From Sphingomonas sp. LY29 (GTDB lineage: Bacteria > Pseudomonadota > Alphaproteobacteria > Sphingomonadales > Sphingomonadaceae): a stretch of 64,000 nt of DNA. A program made the translations under genes and the position numbers. Below, one piece after another: positions 36,676-46,099 of this stretch. The stretch is from the NCBI RefSeq assembly GCF_035593985.1, contig NZ_CP141587.1:1302001-1366000 (forward strand). The letters are read 5' to 3'. The notes beneath the pieces are model-generated. The model saw only the letters and a list, made by a program, of their open reading frames with translations, did no database searches and was not told where the DNA came from. The first letter of the stretch is position 1. Each line of letters opens with the position of its first letter.

Positions 36676-39618
36676 TCAGCCGCGCTCGGGTGCCGGCGGC
36701 GGCGGCGGCGGCGGCGGCGGGGCCGGCGGCGGCGGGCACACGTCGGTCGCCAGGATCACCGACCCGTCCGGGCAGGTCTGCGTGGCCGGCGGCGGCGGGG
36801 GAGGCGGCGGGGCCGGCTCCAGCGCCGGCATGGGCGGCGGTGCGGCGAACTTCGCGCGGAAGGTCAGGCCGTAGGTGCGCGGTTCGCCAAGGAAGGCGCC
36901 GAACAGCTGGGTCGAGCGCGGGTAGAAGCCCTGCTGGACGCCGCGGATCGTGCCCGAGCCCTGCAGCGGCGCGTCGAAGGCGACCTGCAGGAAGTCCTTG
37001 TTGAACACGTTGTTGGCCCACAGTTCGACCGCCCACATGTTGTCCGGACCGCGGACGCCGACGCGGGCGTTGACGACGGTGAACGCCTTCTGGACCTTTT
37101 CGATGTCCAAATCCGAACCGGTGTTGAAGCGGCTCATGTAGCGACCATCGACGTAGAACAGGCCCTTGAGGCCGCTCGACCCGATCGGCGGTGTCCACGA
37201 CAGCGATGCCGTGCCCGAATATTTGGTCGAGTTGGACATGCGACGACCCGACAGCTGGAACAGCTGCGGCGACAGCGCTTCGCCATCCGCGCCGACCAGA
37301 TCGGTGCGATACTTGGTGTTGGCGAAAACGCCGCCCAGGTTGAGGTTCACGTTGGGCAGCGGACGGCTGAAGATTTCGACTTCGACGCCGGTCGAACGGA
37401 CGCCGTTGCGAACCTTGCCCGTACAGGCGCCGGTCAGCGCGCTGTTGTCGGTGTCGGCGCCGTTAAGGTCGTCCGAGCAGCTGTTCACATTCTCGACTTC
37501 GAAGGCGATGCCGTTGAAGGTGTTGAGCTGGAAATCGCCGAACGATTGGCGGAAGGCCGCGACGTTCACGTCGATCGCGCGACCGTTATACTTCGCGCCC
37601 AGTTCGAACGCGTCGTTGATTTCCGGATCGAACTTCAGCGCGTCGAGGTCGGCCGTCGGAAGGATCAGGCCGTTCTGCGTCGCACCCGAGCGCGGCAACG
37701 GTGCGCGATCGAGGTTGAAGCCGCCTGCCTTGTAGCCACGCGAATAGCTGGCGTAGGTCAGGATCTGATCGGTCGGCTTGTAGCTGAGCACCACGGTGCC
37801 CGACAGCTTGCCTTCCTTCTTCTTCGACGAGTCGCTCCACACGCCGCCCGGGACGCTGGGAACGACGCACGGGATCTGCTGCAGCGCGGTCAGCGCCGGA
37901 ACGCCCGCGAACAACTGACATAGCGTATTGTTGTCGGTCAGCGTCGCGTCGAGCTTCTTGGTTTCACGCGTGTAGCGCGCACCAAGCGTCAGCTTGAGGC
38001 CGTCGGTGATCTCGAAGATGTTGTGCGTGAACAGCGCGAAATTCTTGCTGCGCTGGTCGAAGAGATCGTCGGTGACGACGTTGAAGCCGCGTGCCCCTGC
38101 GCCCGAGGCGATCGAGAGGTTGGTGAAGCCCGAGTTGGTAAAGGTCGGAGCGGCAAACACGCCGAGGCGCGCGAACGCCGACAAGGCAGTCGCATTCGCA
38201 CCGACGAACGGCAGCAAGGCGCCGGCCACCGCTGGGTTGAAGCAGGTCGGGTTGGCCGGATTGACCAGCGCCGCCTGACCGGTCAGCCCGGCGAAGTTGT
38301 TGGCGACGAGGCAGTTGGCGAACCGGCTGTAGTCGTTTCCGAACGTCAGATTGTCGCGAACCGTCAGCTTCTCGTTGGCGTAGTAGCCACCGACGAGCCA
38401 GTCGAGACGACCCCCGAATGCTTCGCCCTGAAGGCGAAGTTCCTGGGTGAACGTCTTGAAGCGGTTGAACGCCCCGCCATTGTCGTCGCGGACGAGGATG
38501 TCGAGGTTGTTGAAGTCGGCGTCCTGGCCGCGGATATACTTGTTGTAGCGATAGGCGGTGATCGAGGTCAGCTCCGCGCCACCGAAGTCATAGACCAGCT
38601 CGCCCGACAGGCCATAATCCTTGACGTCCGAACGGAAGCTGCGGCCCGGCGTGATCGACACGTCGCGTTCGAAGGTATCGTCGTTGATGATCGCACCGAG
38701 CCCACGCTCGATCGCCGCGATCGACGACGGCTGCTCACCGGCGGCCGTAAAGTCGCTGGCGGGGAGATAGGGGGCGGCGCAGCATTCCTCGTCACGCTTC
38801 GAGAAGTCGCCGATCAGGCGGAACGACAGGTCGCTGTTCGGTTCGAACAGCAGCTGGCCGCGAAGCAGGTAGCGGTCGCGGTTGTTGACGTCGCGGCCCG
38901 AGATGACGTCTTCGAGGAAGCCGTCGCGCTTCATGTAAATGCCGTCGACCCGCGCGGCGATCGTGTCGGTGATCGGTCCGGTCAGCGACAGTTCGGCGCG
39001 GCGCATGTTGTAGTTGCCGATGGTCAACTCGCCCGACACTTCGGTGCGGAACTTCGGCTTGGCGGTGATGATCGAGATCAGACCCGCCGAGGCGTTGCGG
39101 CCGAACAGTGTGCCCTGCGGCCCGCGAAGGACTTCGACGCGGTCGATCTGGCCAAGCTCGGTCAGGCCGACGCCGATGCGGCTGCGATAGACGCCGTCGA
39201 TGAACACCGCGACCGAGCTTTCGAGGCCGGGGTTGTCACCGACCGTGCCCACGCCGCGAATACGTGCGCCGCCCGCTCCGGCTTCCGACGAGGTCGAGGA
39301 CACCAGCAGCGACGGCGAAACCTGCGTCAGCTGGCGGATGTCGCTTGCGCCCGAATTCTGAAGCGTTTCGGCAGTGACCGCGCTGACGGCCAGCGGAACG
39401 TCCGACAGCGCTTCGTTACGGCGCGTCGCCGTCACGACGATGTCGTTCGAGTCAGTGGCTGGCTGCGTGGCGGCCGGCTGATTGTCGACAGCCGCGGCCT
39501 CGGCCGTGGCGCCGTCGGTCGGCTGGGCGGTGGTGCCGTCAGTGTCGGTCTGTTGCGCGTAGGCGGGCGTCGCCAGGGCGAACAGGCCGGCGGACAACAG
39601 CCAAGTGGACTTGCGCAT
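36676..39618 (-). CDS. TonB-dependent outer-membrane receptor with proline-rich tail
   Basis: 980-residue outer-membrane receptor. It has a signal peptide (MRKSTWLLSAGLFALATPAYA), a low-complexity linker, a TonB-box-like DIVVTATRR, the plug (QNSGASDIRQLTQVSPSLLV, RGPQGTLFGRNASAG) and a 22-strand-type barrel that ends with RTYGLTFRAKF. About 50 residues follow that canonical final aromatic strand: two poly-Pro runs of 8-9 residues flanking TCPDGSVILATDVCP. The ligand is unknown; siderophore or plant polymer-type compounds are typical for sphingomonads. It is followed by a strong terminator. Confidence 0.9.
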   Translation of the reverse strand: MRKSTWLLSAGLFALATPAYAQQTDTDGTTAQPTDGATAEAAAVDNQPAATQPATDSNDIVVTATRRNEALSDVPLAVSAVTAETLQNSGASDIRQLTQVSPSLLVSSTSSEAGAGGARIRGVGTVGDNPGLESSVAVFIDGVYRSRIGVGLTELGQIDRVEVLRGPQGTLFGRNASAGLISIITAKPKFRTEVSGELTIGNYNMRRAELSLTGPITDTIAARVDGIYMKRDGFLEDVISGRDVNNRDRYLLRGQLLFEPNSDLSFRLIGDFSKRDEECCAAPYLPASDFTAAGEQPSSIAAIERGLGAIINDDTFERDVSITPGRSFRSDVKDYGLSGELVYDFGGAELTSITAYRYNKYIRGQDADFNNLDILVRDDNGGAFNRFKTFTQELRLQGEAFGGRLDWLVGGYYANEKLTVRDNLTFGNDYSRFANCLVANNFAGLTGQAALVNPANPTCFNPAVAGALLPFVGANATALSAFARLGVFAAPTFTNSGFTNLSIASGAGARGFNVVTDDLFDQRSKNFALFTHNIFEITDGLKLTLGARYTRETKKLDATLTDNNTLCQLFAGVPALTALQQIPCVVPSVPGGVWSDSSKKKEGKLSGTVVLSYKPTDQILTYASYSRGYKAGGFNLDRAPLPRSGATQNGLILPTADLDALKFDPEINDAFELGAKYNGRAIDVNVAAFRQSFGDFQLNTFNGIAFEVENVNSCSDDLNGADTDNSALTGACTGKVRNGVRSTGVEVEIFSRPLPNVNLNLGGVFANTKYRTDLVGADGEALSPQLFQLSGRRMSNSTKYSGTASLSWTPPIGSSGLKGLFYVDGRYMSRFNTGSDLDIEKVQKAFTVVNARVGVRGPDNMWAVELWANNVFNKDFLQVAFDAPLQGSGTIRGVQQGFYPRSTQLFGAFLGEPRTYGLTFRAKFAAPPPMPALEPAPPPPPPPPATQTCPDGSVILATDVCPPPPAPPPPPPPPPAPERG

Positions 39619-39756
39619 GAAATCTCTCCCCCGTTTTTACGTTCTTATTTGGGAAGAGAATTAATCGACCCCGCGCCCTTAGGAAAGCGAGGTGAGCGTT
39701 GCACCCGCGAAATAGCGCCCTCTGCGGCCCGAAAGACACATGACGCATTGCAGCAA

Positions 39757-39794
39757 CAAAAAGGCGCGGCTGCCGTAACGGCAATCCGCGCCTT
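39757..39794 (-). terminator. Intrinsic terminator of infC
   Basis: On the minus strand AAGGCGCGG (39794-39786) pairs with CCGCGCCTT (39769-39761), with an inner GCCGT/ACGGC helix, and continues into TTTTTGTTGC. It lies 24 bases after the infC stop. Confidence 0.88.
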
Positions 39795-39817
39795 CATGAA
39801 CCCGATTGGTTCGGAGC

Positions 39818-40363
39818 CTATTTGGGCGAAATCACCATCAGCATCTGCCGGCCTTCCATGCGCGGATGCTGTTCGACCTTCGCCTTTTCGGCCGTGTCTT
39901 CGGCCACGCGCTGGAGCACGGCCATGCCGAGCTGATTATGCGCCATTTCGCGACCGCGGAAGCGCAGGGTGAGTTTCACCTTGTCGCCTTCTTCCAGGAA
40001 CTCGAAGACCTTTTTCATCTTGGTCTGATAATCATGGTCATCGATATTCGGACGCATCTTGATCTCTTTGATCTCCTGCGTCTTCTGGCGCTTGCGCTGC
40101 TCGTTGGCCTTTTTCTGCGCTTCATATTTAAAGCGGCCGATGTCGAGGAACTTGGCGACGGGCGGATCGGCGCCCGGGCTGATCTCGACCAGGTCGAGGC
40201 CCACGCCGGCGGCTTGCTCGATCGCTTCGCGCGTATACATCACGCCCAGATTCTCGCCATTTTCGTCGATCACGCGCACCTTCGGCACGTTGATGAACTG
40301 ATTATAGCGGGGGCCGGACAGGACCGGCGGCGCCATGGAACGGCGCGGATGGGGCGGTGGTAT
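39818..40363 (-). CDS. infC: Translation initiation factor IF-3, probable ATA start
   Basis: IF-3 prevents premature joining of ribosomal subunits and rejects non-canonical start codons. The N-terminal domain ([20 protein letters not shown]), linker with [15 protein letters not shown] and C-terminal domain ([31 protein letters not shown]) are clear. From the ATG at 40336 it has 172 residues, but no ribosome-binding site precedes it. An in-frame ATA at 40361-40363 lies 7 bases after AGGAGA and adds nine residues (PPPHPRRS). infC commonly uses AUU-class starts for autoregulation, so ATA is the better start. Confidence 0.9.
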   Translation of the reverse strand: MPPPHPRRSMAPPVLSGPRYNQFINVPKVRVIDENGENLGVMYTREAIEQAAGVGLDLVEISPGADPPVAKFLDIGRFKYEAQKKANEQRKRQKTQEIKEIKMRPNIDDHDYQTKMKKVFEFLEEGDKVKLTLRFRGREMAHNQLGMAVLQRVAEDTAEKAKVEQHPRMEGRQMLMVISPK

Positions 40364-40370
40364 AACTTCG

Positions 40371-40376
40371 TCTCCT
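40371..40376 (-). promoter_or_regulatory. Ribosome-binding site that sets the infC ATA start
   Basis: AGGAGA on the minus strand, 7 bases before the ATA codon and 34 bases before the first ATG. It is a near-consensus site at correct spacing only for the rare codon, and so is the main evidence for an ATA start. Confidence 0.7.
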
Positions 40377-40474
40377 AATGTTTGCGTGAGCGCGACTTAG
40401 GTGTTTTGGGTGCTTTTGAAAAGGCGGGAGCCTAGTTCGGCCGCGTTTTCGTCATGCGATGTGGCGCGGCGGCG

Positions 40475-40594
40475 TCATGACAGCCACCATCGGATCGCCA
40501 TCGCGACCGCGCCAAGCACCGCGACCGAGGCCGCCCAGATCGCGGCCATCCACGCCAGCCGCCGCCACAGCGGCGCCGGGGCGGGGTCGTCAAT
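40475..40594 (-). CDS. DUF2474-family small membrane protein (CydX-like), non-canonical start
   Basis: 39-residue reading frame directly after cydB, reading [19 protein letters not shown] then a single hydrophobic helix ending [14 protein letters not shown] plus one helix is the hallmark of DUF2474 proteins found downstream of cydB; CydX-like peptides stabilise cytochrome bd. No ATG, GTG or TTG exists in frame before the helix. The likely start is ATT at 40592-40594, which overlaps the cydB TGA and follows GAGGAAGG. It may instead be made by re-initiation. Very small, so easily missed. Confidence 0.65.
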   Translation of the reverse strand: MDDPAPAPLWRRLAWMAAIWAASVAVLGAVAMAIRWWLS

Positions 40595-41594
40595 GATAGC
40601 CTTCCTCCACCTTCCCGCGGAATACCCAATAGGCCCAGGCGGTATAGCCGAGGATGATCGGCATGATGATGACCGTTCCGATGAGCATGAAAACCTGGCT
40701 ACGTTCGGGCGCGGCGGCCTGCCAGATCGTCACGCTGTCGGGGATGACATAGGGCCACATGCTGATCCCAAGCCCGATCATGCCGAGCGCGAACAGCCCG
40801 AGCGCTAGGAGAAAGGGGCGGTAACGCCGCTTCTTCGACAGCGAGCGGAGCAGCGCGAAGAAGATCACCCCGGTCAGCAGCGGCACCTGCGCCGCAAACA
40901 GGATGTTGGGCATTTCGAACCAGCGGTCCCAATATTGGCGAAACAGGAACGGCGTCGCCAAGCTGACCGCCGCCATCAGCGCCAGCGTGGCGATCGCCGC
41001 CTTCCACGCCAGCGAATAGGCATGATCTTCCGCGCGGCCGGTGACCTTCATCGCCAGGAAGGTCGACCCGAGCAGCGCGTAGCCCGCGACCGTGCCAAGC
41101 CCGGTCAGCAACGAGTAGGGGGACAACCAGTCGAGCCAGCCGCCGCCATAAGCGCGGCCGTCGACGTCGATCCCCTGCAGCAACGCGCCAAGGATCATTC
41201 CCTGCGACATTGCCGCGACCAGCGATCCGGCAAAAAAGGAGAAGTCCCAGAACCGCTCGTGCCGCGGATCGCGCCAGCGGAATTCGAACGCGACCCCTCG
41301 AAATACCAGCCCGAGCAGCATCGCGATGATCAGCGGATAGGTCGCAGGCAGGATGATTGCGTAGGCCAGCGGAAAGGCCGCGAGCAATCCGCCCCCGCCG
41401 AGCACCAGCCACGTTTCGTTACCGTCCCACACCGGCGCGATGGCGTTCATCGCCTGGCTGCGCTCTTCGCCCGCCTTGAACGTCGGGAAGAGGATGCCGA
41501 TGCCGAGGTCGAAGCCGTCCATCACGACGTACATGAAGACCGCGAAGGCAATGATGAACGCCCAGACGGCGGCGAGATCGAGGTCGGGCATCAT
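40590..41594 (-). CDS. cydB: Cytochrome bd-type quinol oxidase, subunit II
   Basis: 334-residue membrane subunit of the bd oxidase. It starts [20 protein letters not shown] and has the conserved [22 protein letters not shown] and [12 protein letters not shown] segments, with about eight hydrophobic helices. It overlaps the cydA stop by 4 bases. The end overlaps the start region of a DUF2474 peptide. Confidence 0.95.
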   Translation of the reverse strand: MMPDLDLAAVWAFIIAFAVFMYVVMDGFDLGIGILFPTFKAGEERSQAMNAIAPVWDGNETWLVLGGGGLLAAFPLAYAIILPATYPLIIAMLLGLVFRGVAFEFRWRDPRHERFWDFSFFAGSLVAAMSQGMILGALLQGIDVDGRAYGGGWLDWLSPYSLLTGLGTVAGYALLGSTFLAMKVTGRAEDHAYSLAWKAAIATLALMAAVSLATPFLFRQYWDRWFEMPNILFAAQVPLLTGVIFFALLRSLSKKRRYRPFLLALGLFALGMIGLGISMWPYVIPDSVTIWQAAAPERSQVFMLIGTVIIMPIILGYTAWAYWVFRGKVEEGYH

Positions 41595-43054
41595 GAGTGC
41601 GACTCCCCCGCCCCGTCGTCATCCGGCAGTCGCTCCCCGCCCTGCTCGCGCGTCGGGTTCTGGGTCGGTCCCGGGGTGATCCCGGCGGTGCGCAGCGGTC
41701 CGCCTTCGATCCCTTCGATCCCGCTTTCGCCCGGATGCGGCGGGTGCGACATCAGCTTCAAGATGTACCAGGTGCCGATCCCGAACACCGCGAAATAGAC
41801 GACGACGAACGCCGCAAGCGAGGCGGCCACCGCGGGCGCGGCTAGAGGACTGACGCTGTCGGCAGTGCGGAGCAGGCCGTAAACGGTGAACGGCTGACGT
41901 CCGACCTCGGTCGTGATCCACCCCGCGATCACCGCGACGAAGCCCGACGGCCCCATCAACAGCGCGGCGCGATGAAGAAGCGGCCAGTCGTAGAGCCGCC
42001 GCCGGGTCCGCGCGAGCAGGCTCCACGCGCCCAGCCCGAGCATCAGGAAGCCGATCCCGACCATGATGCGGAATGACCAGAAGACGATCGACACCGGCGG
42101 CTGGTCTTCGTCCGGGATGGTATCTAGTCCGGCCAGCGGCGCGTCTGGATCATGCTTCAGGATCAGGCTCGACGCCTTGGGGATCCCGATCGCATAGTCG
42201 AGTCGCTGCTCCTTTTCGTTGGGAATGCCGAACAGGTAGAGCGGCGCGCCGTTGGGGTGGCTTTCGTAATGCCCCTCCATCGCCATCACCTTGGCGGGCT
42301 GATGCTCGAGCGTGTTGAGGCCGTGCATGTCGCCGGCAAAGATCTGGATCGGGGCGACCAGCGCCGCCATCCACATCGCCATCGAGAACATCGTCTTCAC
42401 CGCGTCGGTGGCGTGGCCCCTCAGCAGGTGCCACGCCCCGACCGCGCCGACGACGAAGGCGGTCGTCAGGTAGGCCGCGATGACGGTGTGGACGAGCCGG
42501 TAAGGGAAGCTGGGATTGAAGATGATCGCCGACCAGCTCGGCCCGGGCAGAAAGCGGCCGTCGGGCGACATGATGTGTCCGGTCGGCGTCTGCATCCAGC
42601 TGTTGACGCTCAAGATCCAGAAGGCCGAGATGAAGGTACCGATCGCGACCATCAGCGTCGCCGCGAAGTGCAGCCGCTTGCCGACCTTTTTCATCCCGAA
42701 CAGCATCACGCCGAGGAACCCGGCTTCAAGGAAGAAGGCGGTCAGCACCTCGTACGCCATCAGCGGCCCGATCACCCCGCCGGCCTTGTCGGAAAAGACC
42801 GACCAGTTGGTCCCGAACTGGTAGGACATGACGATCCCGCTGACGACGCCCATCGCGAACGCCACCGCGAAAATTTTCAGCCAATATTTGAACAGGTCGA
42901 GGTAGTAGGCCTTCCCGGTCTTGAGCCACAGCGCCTCAAGCACCGCGAGGTAGCTCGCCAGCCCGATCGAAAAGGCTGGGAAGATGAAGTGGAAGCTGAC
43001 CGTGAACGCGAACTGGATCCGCGCAAGCGTGAGGGCGGATGGCAGAAAGTCCAT
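41591..43054 (-). CDS. cydA: Cytochrome bd-type quinol oxidase, subunit I
   Basis: 487-residue haem-bearing subunit that oxidises quinol and reduces O2 to water with high affinity. Seen: RIQFAFTVSFHFIFPAFSIG with haem ligand His22, the GMKKVGKRLHF loop, MSPDGRFLPGPSW and TTEVGRQPFTVYGLLRT. The Q loop is short, as in the cyanide-insensitive (CIO) subtype, and the C terminus carries a charged extension (GPTQNPTREQGGERLPDDDG). It lies 17 bases downstream of thrS on the same strand. Confidence 0.95.
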   Translation of the reverse strand: MDFLPSALTLARIQFAFTVSFHFIFPAFSIGLASYLAVLEALWLKTGKAYYLDLFKYWLKIFAVAFAMGVVSGIVMSYQFGTNWSVFSDKAGGVIGPLMAYEVLTAFFLEAGFLGVMLFGMKKVGKRLHFAATLMVAIGTFISAFWILSVNSWMQTPTGHIMSPDGRFLPGPSWSAIIFNPSFPYRLVHTVIAAYLTTAFVVGAVGAWHLLRGHATDAVKTMFSMAMWMAALVAPIQIFAGDMHGLNTLEHQPAKVMAMEGHYESHPNGAPLYLFGIPNEKEQRLDYAIGIPKASSLILKHDPDAPLAGLDTIPDEDQPPVSIVFWSFRIMVGIGFLMLGLGAWSLLARTRRRLYDWPLLHRAALLMGPSGFVAVIAGWITTEVGRQPFTVYGLLRTADSVSPLAAPAVAASLAAFVVVYFAVFGIGTWYILKLMSHPPHPGESGIEGIEGGPLRTAGITPGPTQNPTREQGGERLPDDDGAGESHS

Positions 43055-43071
43055 GGTTCCGCCCTCCCCGA

Positions 43072-45105
43072 TCAGCCGCGCTTCAGGTCGGGCGGGACCG
43101 CCTCGGCCGTCATCATTGCCACCGCCTCGTCGAAGCTCATGACCTTCTGGTGCTCGTCGCTGCCGAGACGGCGGATGGCGACGGTGCCTTCCTCGGCCTC
43201 GCGCTTGCCGACCACGAGAAGAAGCGGAACCTTGGCCAGGCTATGCTCGCGCACCTTGTAGTTGATCTTCTCGTTGCGAAGATCGGCCTCGGCGCGGAGA
43301 CCCGCCGCCTTGAGCTTCTCGACCACTTCGTTGGCGTAGCCGTCGGCATCGCTGACGATCGTCGCTACCACCGCCTGCACCGGCGACAGCCACAGCGGGA
43401 AGCGGCCCGCATGATGCTCGATCAGGATGCCGATGAAGCGCTCGAACGTGCCCAGGATCGCTCGGTGGAGCATGACCGGGCGGTGCCGCTCGCCATCCTC
43501 GCCAACGTAGGAGGCGTCGAGCCGCTCGGGCAGCACGGTGTCGGTCTGGATCGTGCCCACCTGCCACGTCCGCCCGATCGCGTCGGTCAGGTGAAATTCC
43601 AGCTTCGGCGCGTAGAAGGCACCCTCGCCCGGCAACTCTTCCCAGCCATAGGCGTCGGTGTCGCGCCCTGCCGCCTTGACCGCATCGCGAAGACTCTGCT
43701 CGGACCAGTCCCACATCTCGTCGGAGCCGAAGCGCTTGTCGGGACGAAGCGCGAGCTTGATCGCGTAGGAATCGAAGCCGAGATCGCGGTACACACTGTC
43801 GAGCAGGTCGCAGAACTGCTTTACCTCCTCGATCAACTGGTCTTCGCGGCAGAAGATGTGCGCGTCGTCCTGCGTGAACTGGCGAACGCGCATAATGCCG
43901 TGCAGCGCGCCATGCGGCTCGTTGCGGTGGCAGCAGCCGAATTCGGCCATGCGCAGCGGCAGGTCGCGATAGCTGGTGATGCCCTGCTTGAAGATCAGGA
44001 CGTGCGCCGGGCAGTTCATCGGCTTCAGCGCCATCAGGTCGGCATCGCCCGACAGCACCGGACCGTCATCCTCGCCTTCTTCGTCTGAAACTTGGGGAAT
44101 CTCGTCTGGGACGACGAACATATTCTCGCGATACTTGCCCCAGTGGCCGCTCTTCTCCCACTGCCGCGCGTCCATCAGCTGCGGGGTCTTCACTTCCTGG
44201 TAGCCCGCGGCGTCGAGCCGCCGGCGCATGTAGCTTTCCAGTTGGCGCCACAGCAGGAAGCCTTTCGGATGCCAGAACACGCTGCCGTGCGCCTCGGCCT
44301 GCAGGTGGAACAGGTCCATTTCCTGCCCGATCTTGCGGTGGTCGCGCTTGGCGGCCTCCTCCAACCGGACGAGATGCTCGGCCAACTGCTTCTTGTTGAG
44401 CCACGCGGTGCCGTAGATGCGGCTCAGCATCGGCTTCGACTGGTCGCCGCGCCAATAAGCCCCCGACACGCGCGTCAACTTGAACGCCTGCGGGTCGAGC
44501 TTCCCGGTCGAGGCGAGGTGCGGCCCGCGGCACAGGTCCATCCACGCCTCGTCGCCCTTGCCCGAGCGATACATGGTGATCGCTTCGCCTTGCGGCAGCT
44601 CCATCACCCACTCGGCCTTGAAGCTTTCGCCCGTGCGCTCGAAGAAGGCGCGGACGTCCTCGCGGGTCCATTCCTCGCGGATGAGCGGCTCGTCGGCGGC
44701 AATGACGTCGCGCATCGCCTGCTCGATCGCAGGCAAATCCTCGTCGGTGAAGGGACCACGCTCGGCGGTCGGCGCGAAGTCGTAATAGAAACCGTCGTCG
44801 GTGGCCGGGCCGAAGGTGATCTGCGTGCCCGGATAAAGCTTCTGCACCGCCTCGGCGAGGACGTGGGCGAAATCGTGGCGAACCAGTTCGAGCGCGTCCT
44901 TTTCGTCGCGCGAGGTGACCAGCGCGAGCTGGCTATCGCCCTCGAACGGCCGGTTGAGGTCGCGAAGCTCGCCATCGACTCGCGCCGCCAGCGCCGCCTT
45001 GGCGAGGCCGGGTCCGATCGCCGCGGCGACATCGGCCGGAGTCGACCCTTCGGGCATTTCGCGAACCGAGCCGTCGGGAAGGGCGATCTTGAACATCTGG
45101 GACAT
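43072..45105 (-). CDS. thrS: Threonyl-tRNA synthetase
   Basis: 677-residue class II synthetase. Domains: TGS (about 1-65, [19 protein letters not shown]), the editing domain with [18 protein letters not shown] and [13 protein letters not shown], the catalytic core (motif 2 [20 protein letters not shown]; zinc-ligand Cys in MNCPAHVL) and the anticodon-binding domain (about 575-677). The ATG at 45105 gives [14 protein letters not shown]. An acidic insert of about 15 residues ([15 protein letters not shown]) precedes the zinc-binding segment. Upstream in-frame residues to 45201 are non-coding. Confidence 0.96.
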   Translation of the reverse strand: MSQMFKIALPDGSVREMPEGSTPADVAAAIGPGLAKAALAARVDGELRDLNRPFEGDSQLALVTSRDEKDALELVRHDFAHVLAEAVQKLYPGTQITFGPATDDGFYYDFAPTAERGPFTDEDLPAIEQAMRDVIAADEPLIREEWTREDVRAFFERTGESFKAEWVMELPQGEAITMYRSGKGDEAWMDLCRGPHLASTGKLDPQAFKLTRVSGAYWRGDQSKPMLSRIYGTAWLNKKQLAEHLVRLEEAAKRDHRKIGQEMDLFHLQAEAHGSVFWHPKGFLLWRQLESYMRRRLDAAGYQEVKTPQLMDARQWEKSGHWGKYRENMFVVPDEIPQVSDEEGEDDGPVLSGDADLMALKPMNCPAHVLIFKQGITSYRDLPLRMAEFGCCHRNEPHGALHGIMRVRQFTQDDAHIFCREDQLIEEVKQFCDLLDSVYRDLGFDSYAIKLALRPDKRFGSDEMWDWSEQSLRDAVKAAGRDTDAYGWEELPGEGAFYAPKLEFHLTDAIGRTWQVGTIQTDTVLPERLDASYVGEDGERHRPVMLHRAILGTFERFIGILIEHHAGRFPLWLSPVQAVVATIVSDADGYANEVVEKLKAAGLRAEADLRNEKINYKVREHSLAKVPLLLVVGKREAEEGTVAIRRLGSDEHQKVMSFDEAVAMMTAEAVPPDLKRG

Positions 45106-45167
45106 GGGCTCGCCTCTAGCGGGACGCGGGGCGCCGCTCAACCTCGGCTTGCGAGGCCAAGGGTGGA

Positions 45168-46097
45168 ATGCCAGAATGGCGTCGCTTTTCGATGCCCGCA
45201 CCCGCCGCCCCCGCCATTTCCGTGGTCATGCCCGCCTTCAACCGCGCCGGCGTGATCGAACGCGCGGTGCAAAGCGTGCTCGACCAGGAGTTTGGCGACT
45301 TCGAACTGGTGGTCGTGGACGACGGATCCAGTGACGGCACGGTCGCCGCGGTCGAGGCATTCACCGACCCGCGCATCCGCTTGATCCGTCTTGAAACTAA
45401 CGCCGGTGGCAATGCCGCGCGCAATCGCGGCATCCGCGAGGCCCGTGCGCCACTGATCGCCTTTCTCGACAGCGATGATTATTATTTGCCCGAAAAGCTG
45501 CGGTTCGTGATCGACTTCTTCGCCGCCCGGCCGGCAGTCGACGTGCTGATCGACAGCTTCCTGAAGGTCTATCCGGACGGAAGTGGCCGACCCGACAAGC
45601 CCCGCCCCAATCCGGTCACCGACAACAATGAAGCGCTGCTGGCGGCGTTGTTCACCCGGAAAATCTATAAGGCGACGCCGGGAATCAATTGCCGCCGCGA
45701 CGCCGCGATCCGCGCCGGCCTGTTCGACGAGACGCTCAAGCGCCGCCAGGATTTCGACTTCATCGTTCGGTTGGCCGAGGTCGCGCGCTGCGCCAGCAGC
45801 GATCGGATCCTGTGGGTGAAGACCAATTCCCCCGACGCCATCTCGGCGAATATCGACGGCTTTCCGGCAGCGATCCTCGCCTTCCACGATCGGCATCCCG
45901 CCTATCTCGACCATCCGCAGTATCGCGCGGGATTCGCGCTCGACCTAGCGCGACACTTCAACCGCCTGCTGGCAAGGGCTCGGTTCCGCGACATGGTGCG
46001 CGATGCGCGGCCCTTCGCCGCTCGCCTCGGTGGAGCCCGCTTCGCAACGATGCTTGCAAGCGGCTTCGGCCAGCTGATCCGCCGACGTTTCGCCTGA
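45168..46097 (+). CDS. Glycosyltransferase family 2
   Basis: 309-residue GT-A-fold transferase. Family 2 features: [43 protein letters not shown] and the metal-binding [14 protein letters not shown] lies 4 bases before the ATG at 45168; an alternative ATG at 45192 gives [12 protein letters not shown]. There is no membrane helix. The sugar and acceptor are unknown; polysaccharide or protein glycosylation is possible. Its stop lies 2 bases from the stop of a convergent glycosyltransferase gene. Confidence 0.85.
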   Translation: MPEWRRFSMPAPAAPAISVVMPAFNRAGVIERAVQSVLDQEFGDFELVVVDDGSSDGTVAAVEAFTDPRIRLIRLETNAGGNAARNRGIREARAPLIAFLDSDDYYLPEKLRFVIDFFAARPAVDVLIDSFLKVYPDGSGRPDKPRPNPVTDNNEALLAALFTRKIYKATPGINCRRDAAIRAGLFDETLKRRQDFDFIVRLAEVARCASSDRILWVKTNSPDAISANIDGFPAAILAFHDRHPAYLDHPQYRAGFALDLARHFNRLLARARFRDMVRDARPFAARLGGARFATMLASGFGQLIRRRFA

Positions 46098-46099
46098 AC

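Noticed and set aside
36676..36840. Dense CGG-type triplet repeats at the end of the receptor gene considered as a microsatellite or CRISPR-like array
   Set aside because: They encode poly-proline in frame within a conserved-looking tail; there are no regular spacers.
40432..40629. 65-codon minus-strand frame with a TTG near the DUF2474 region
   Set aside because: Its translation is Arg/Gly-rich with no helix; the membrane-helix signature lies in a different frame of the same bases.
45116..45167. Possible T-box or leader attenuator upstream of thrS
   Set aside because: The space between thrS and the divergent glycosyltransferase gene is only about 60 bases and shows no specifier or terminator structure.
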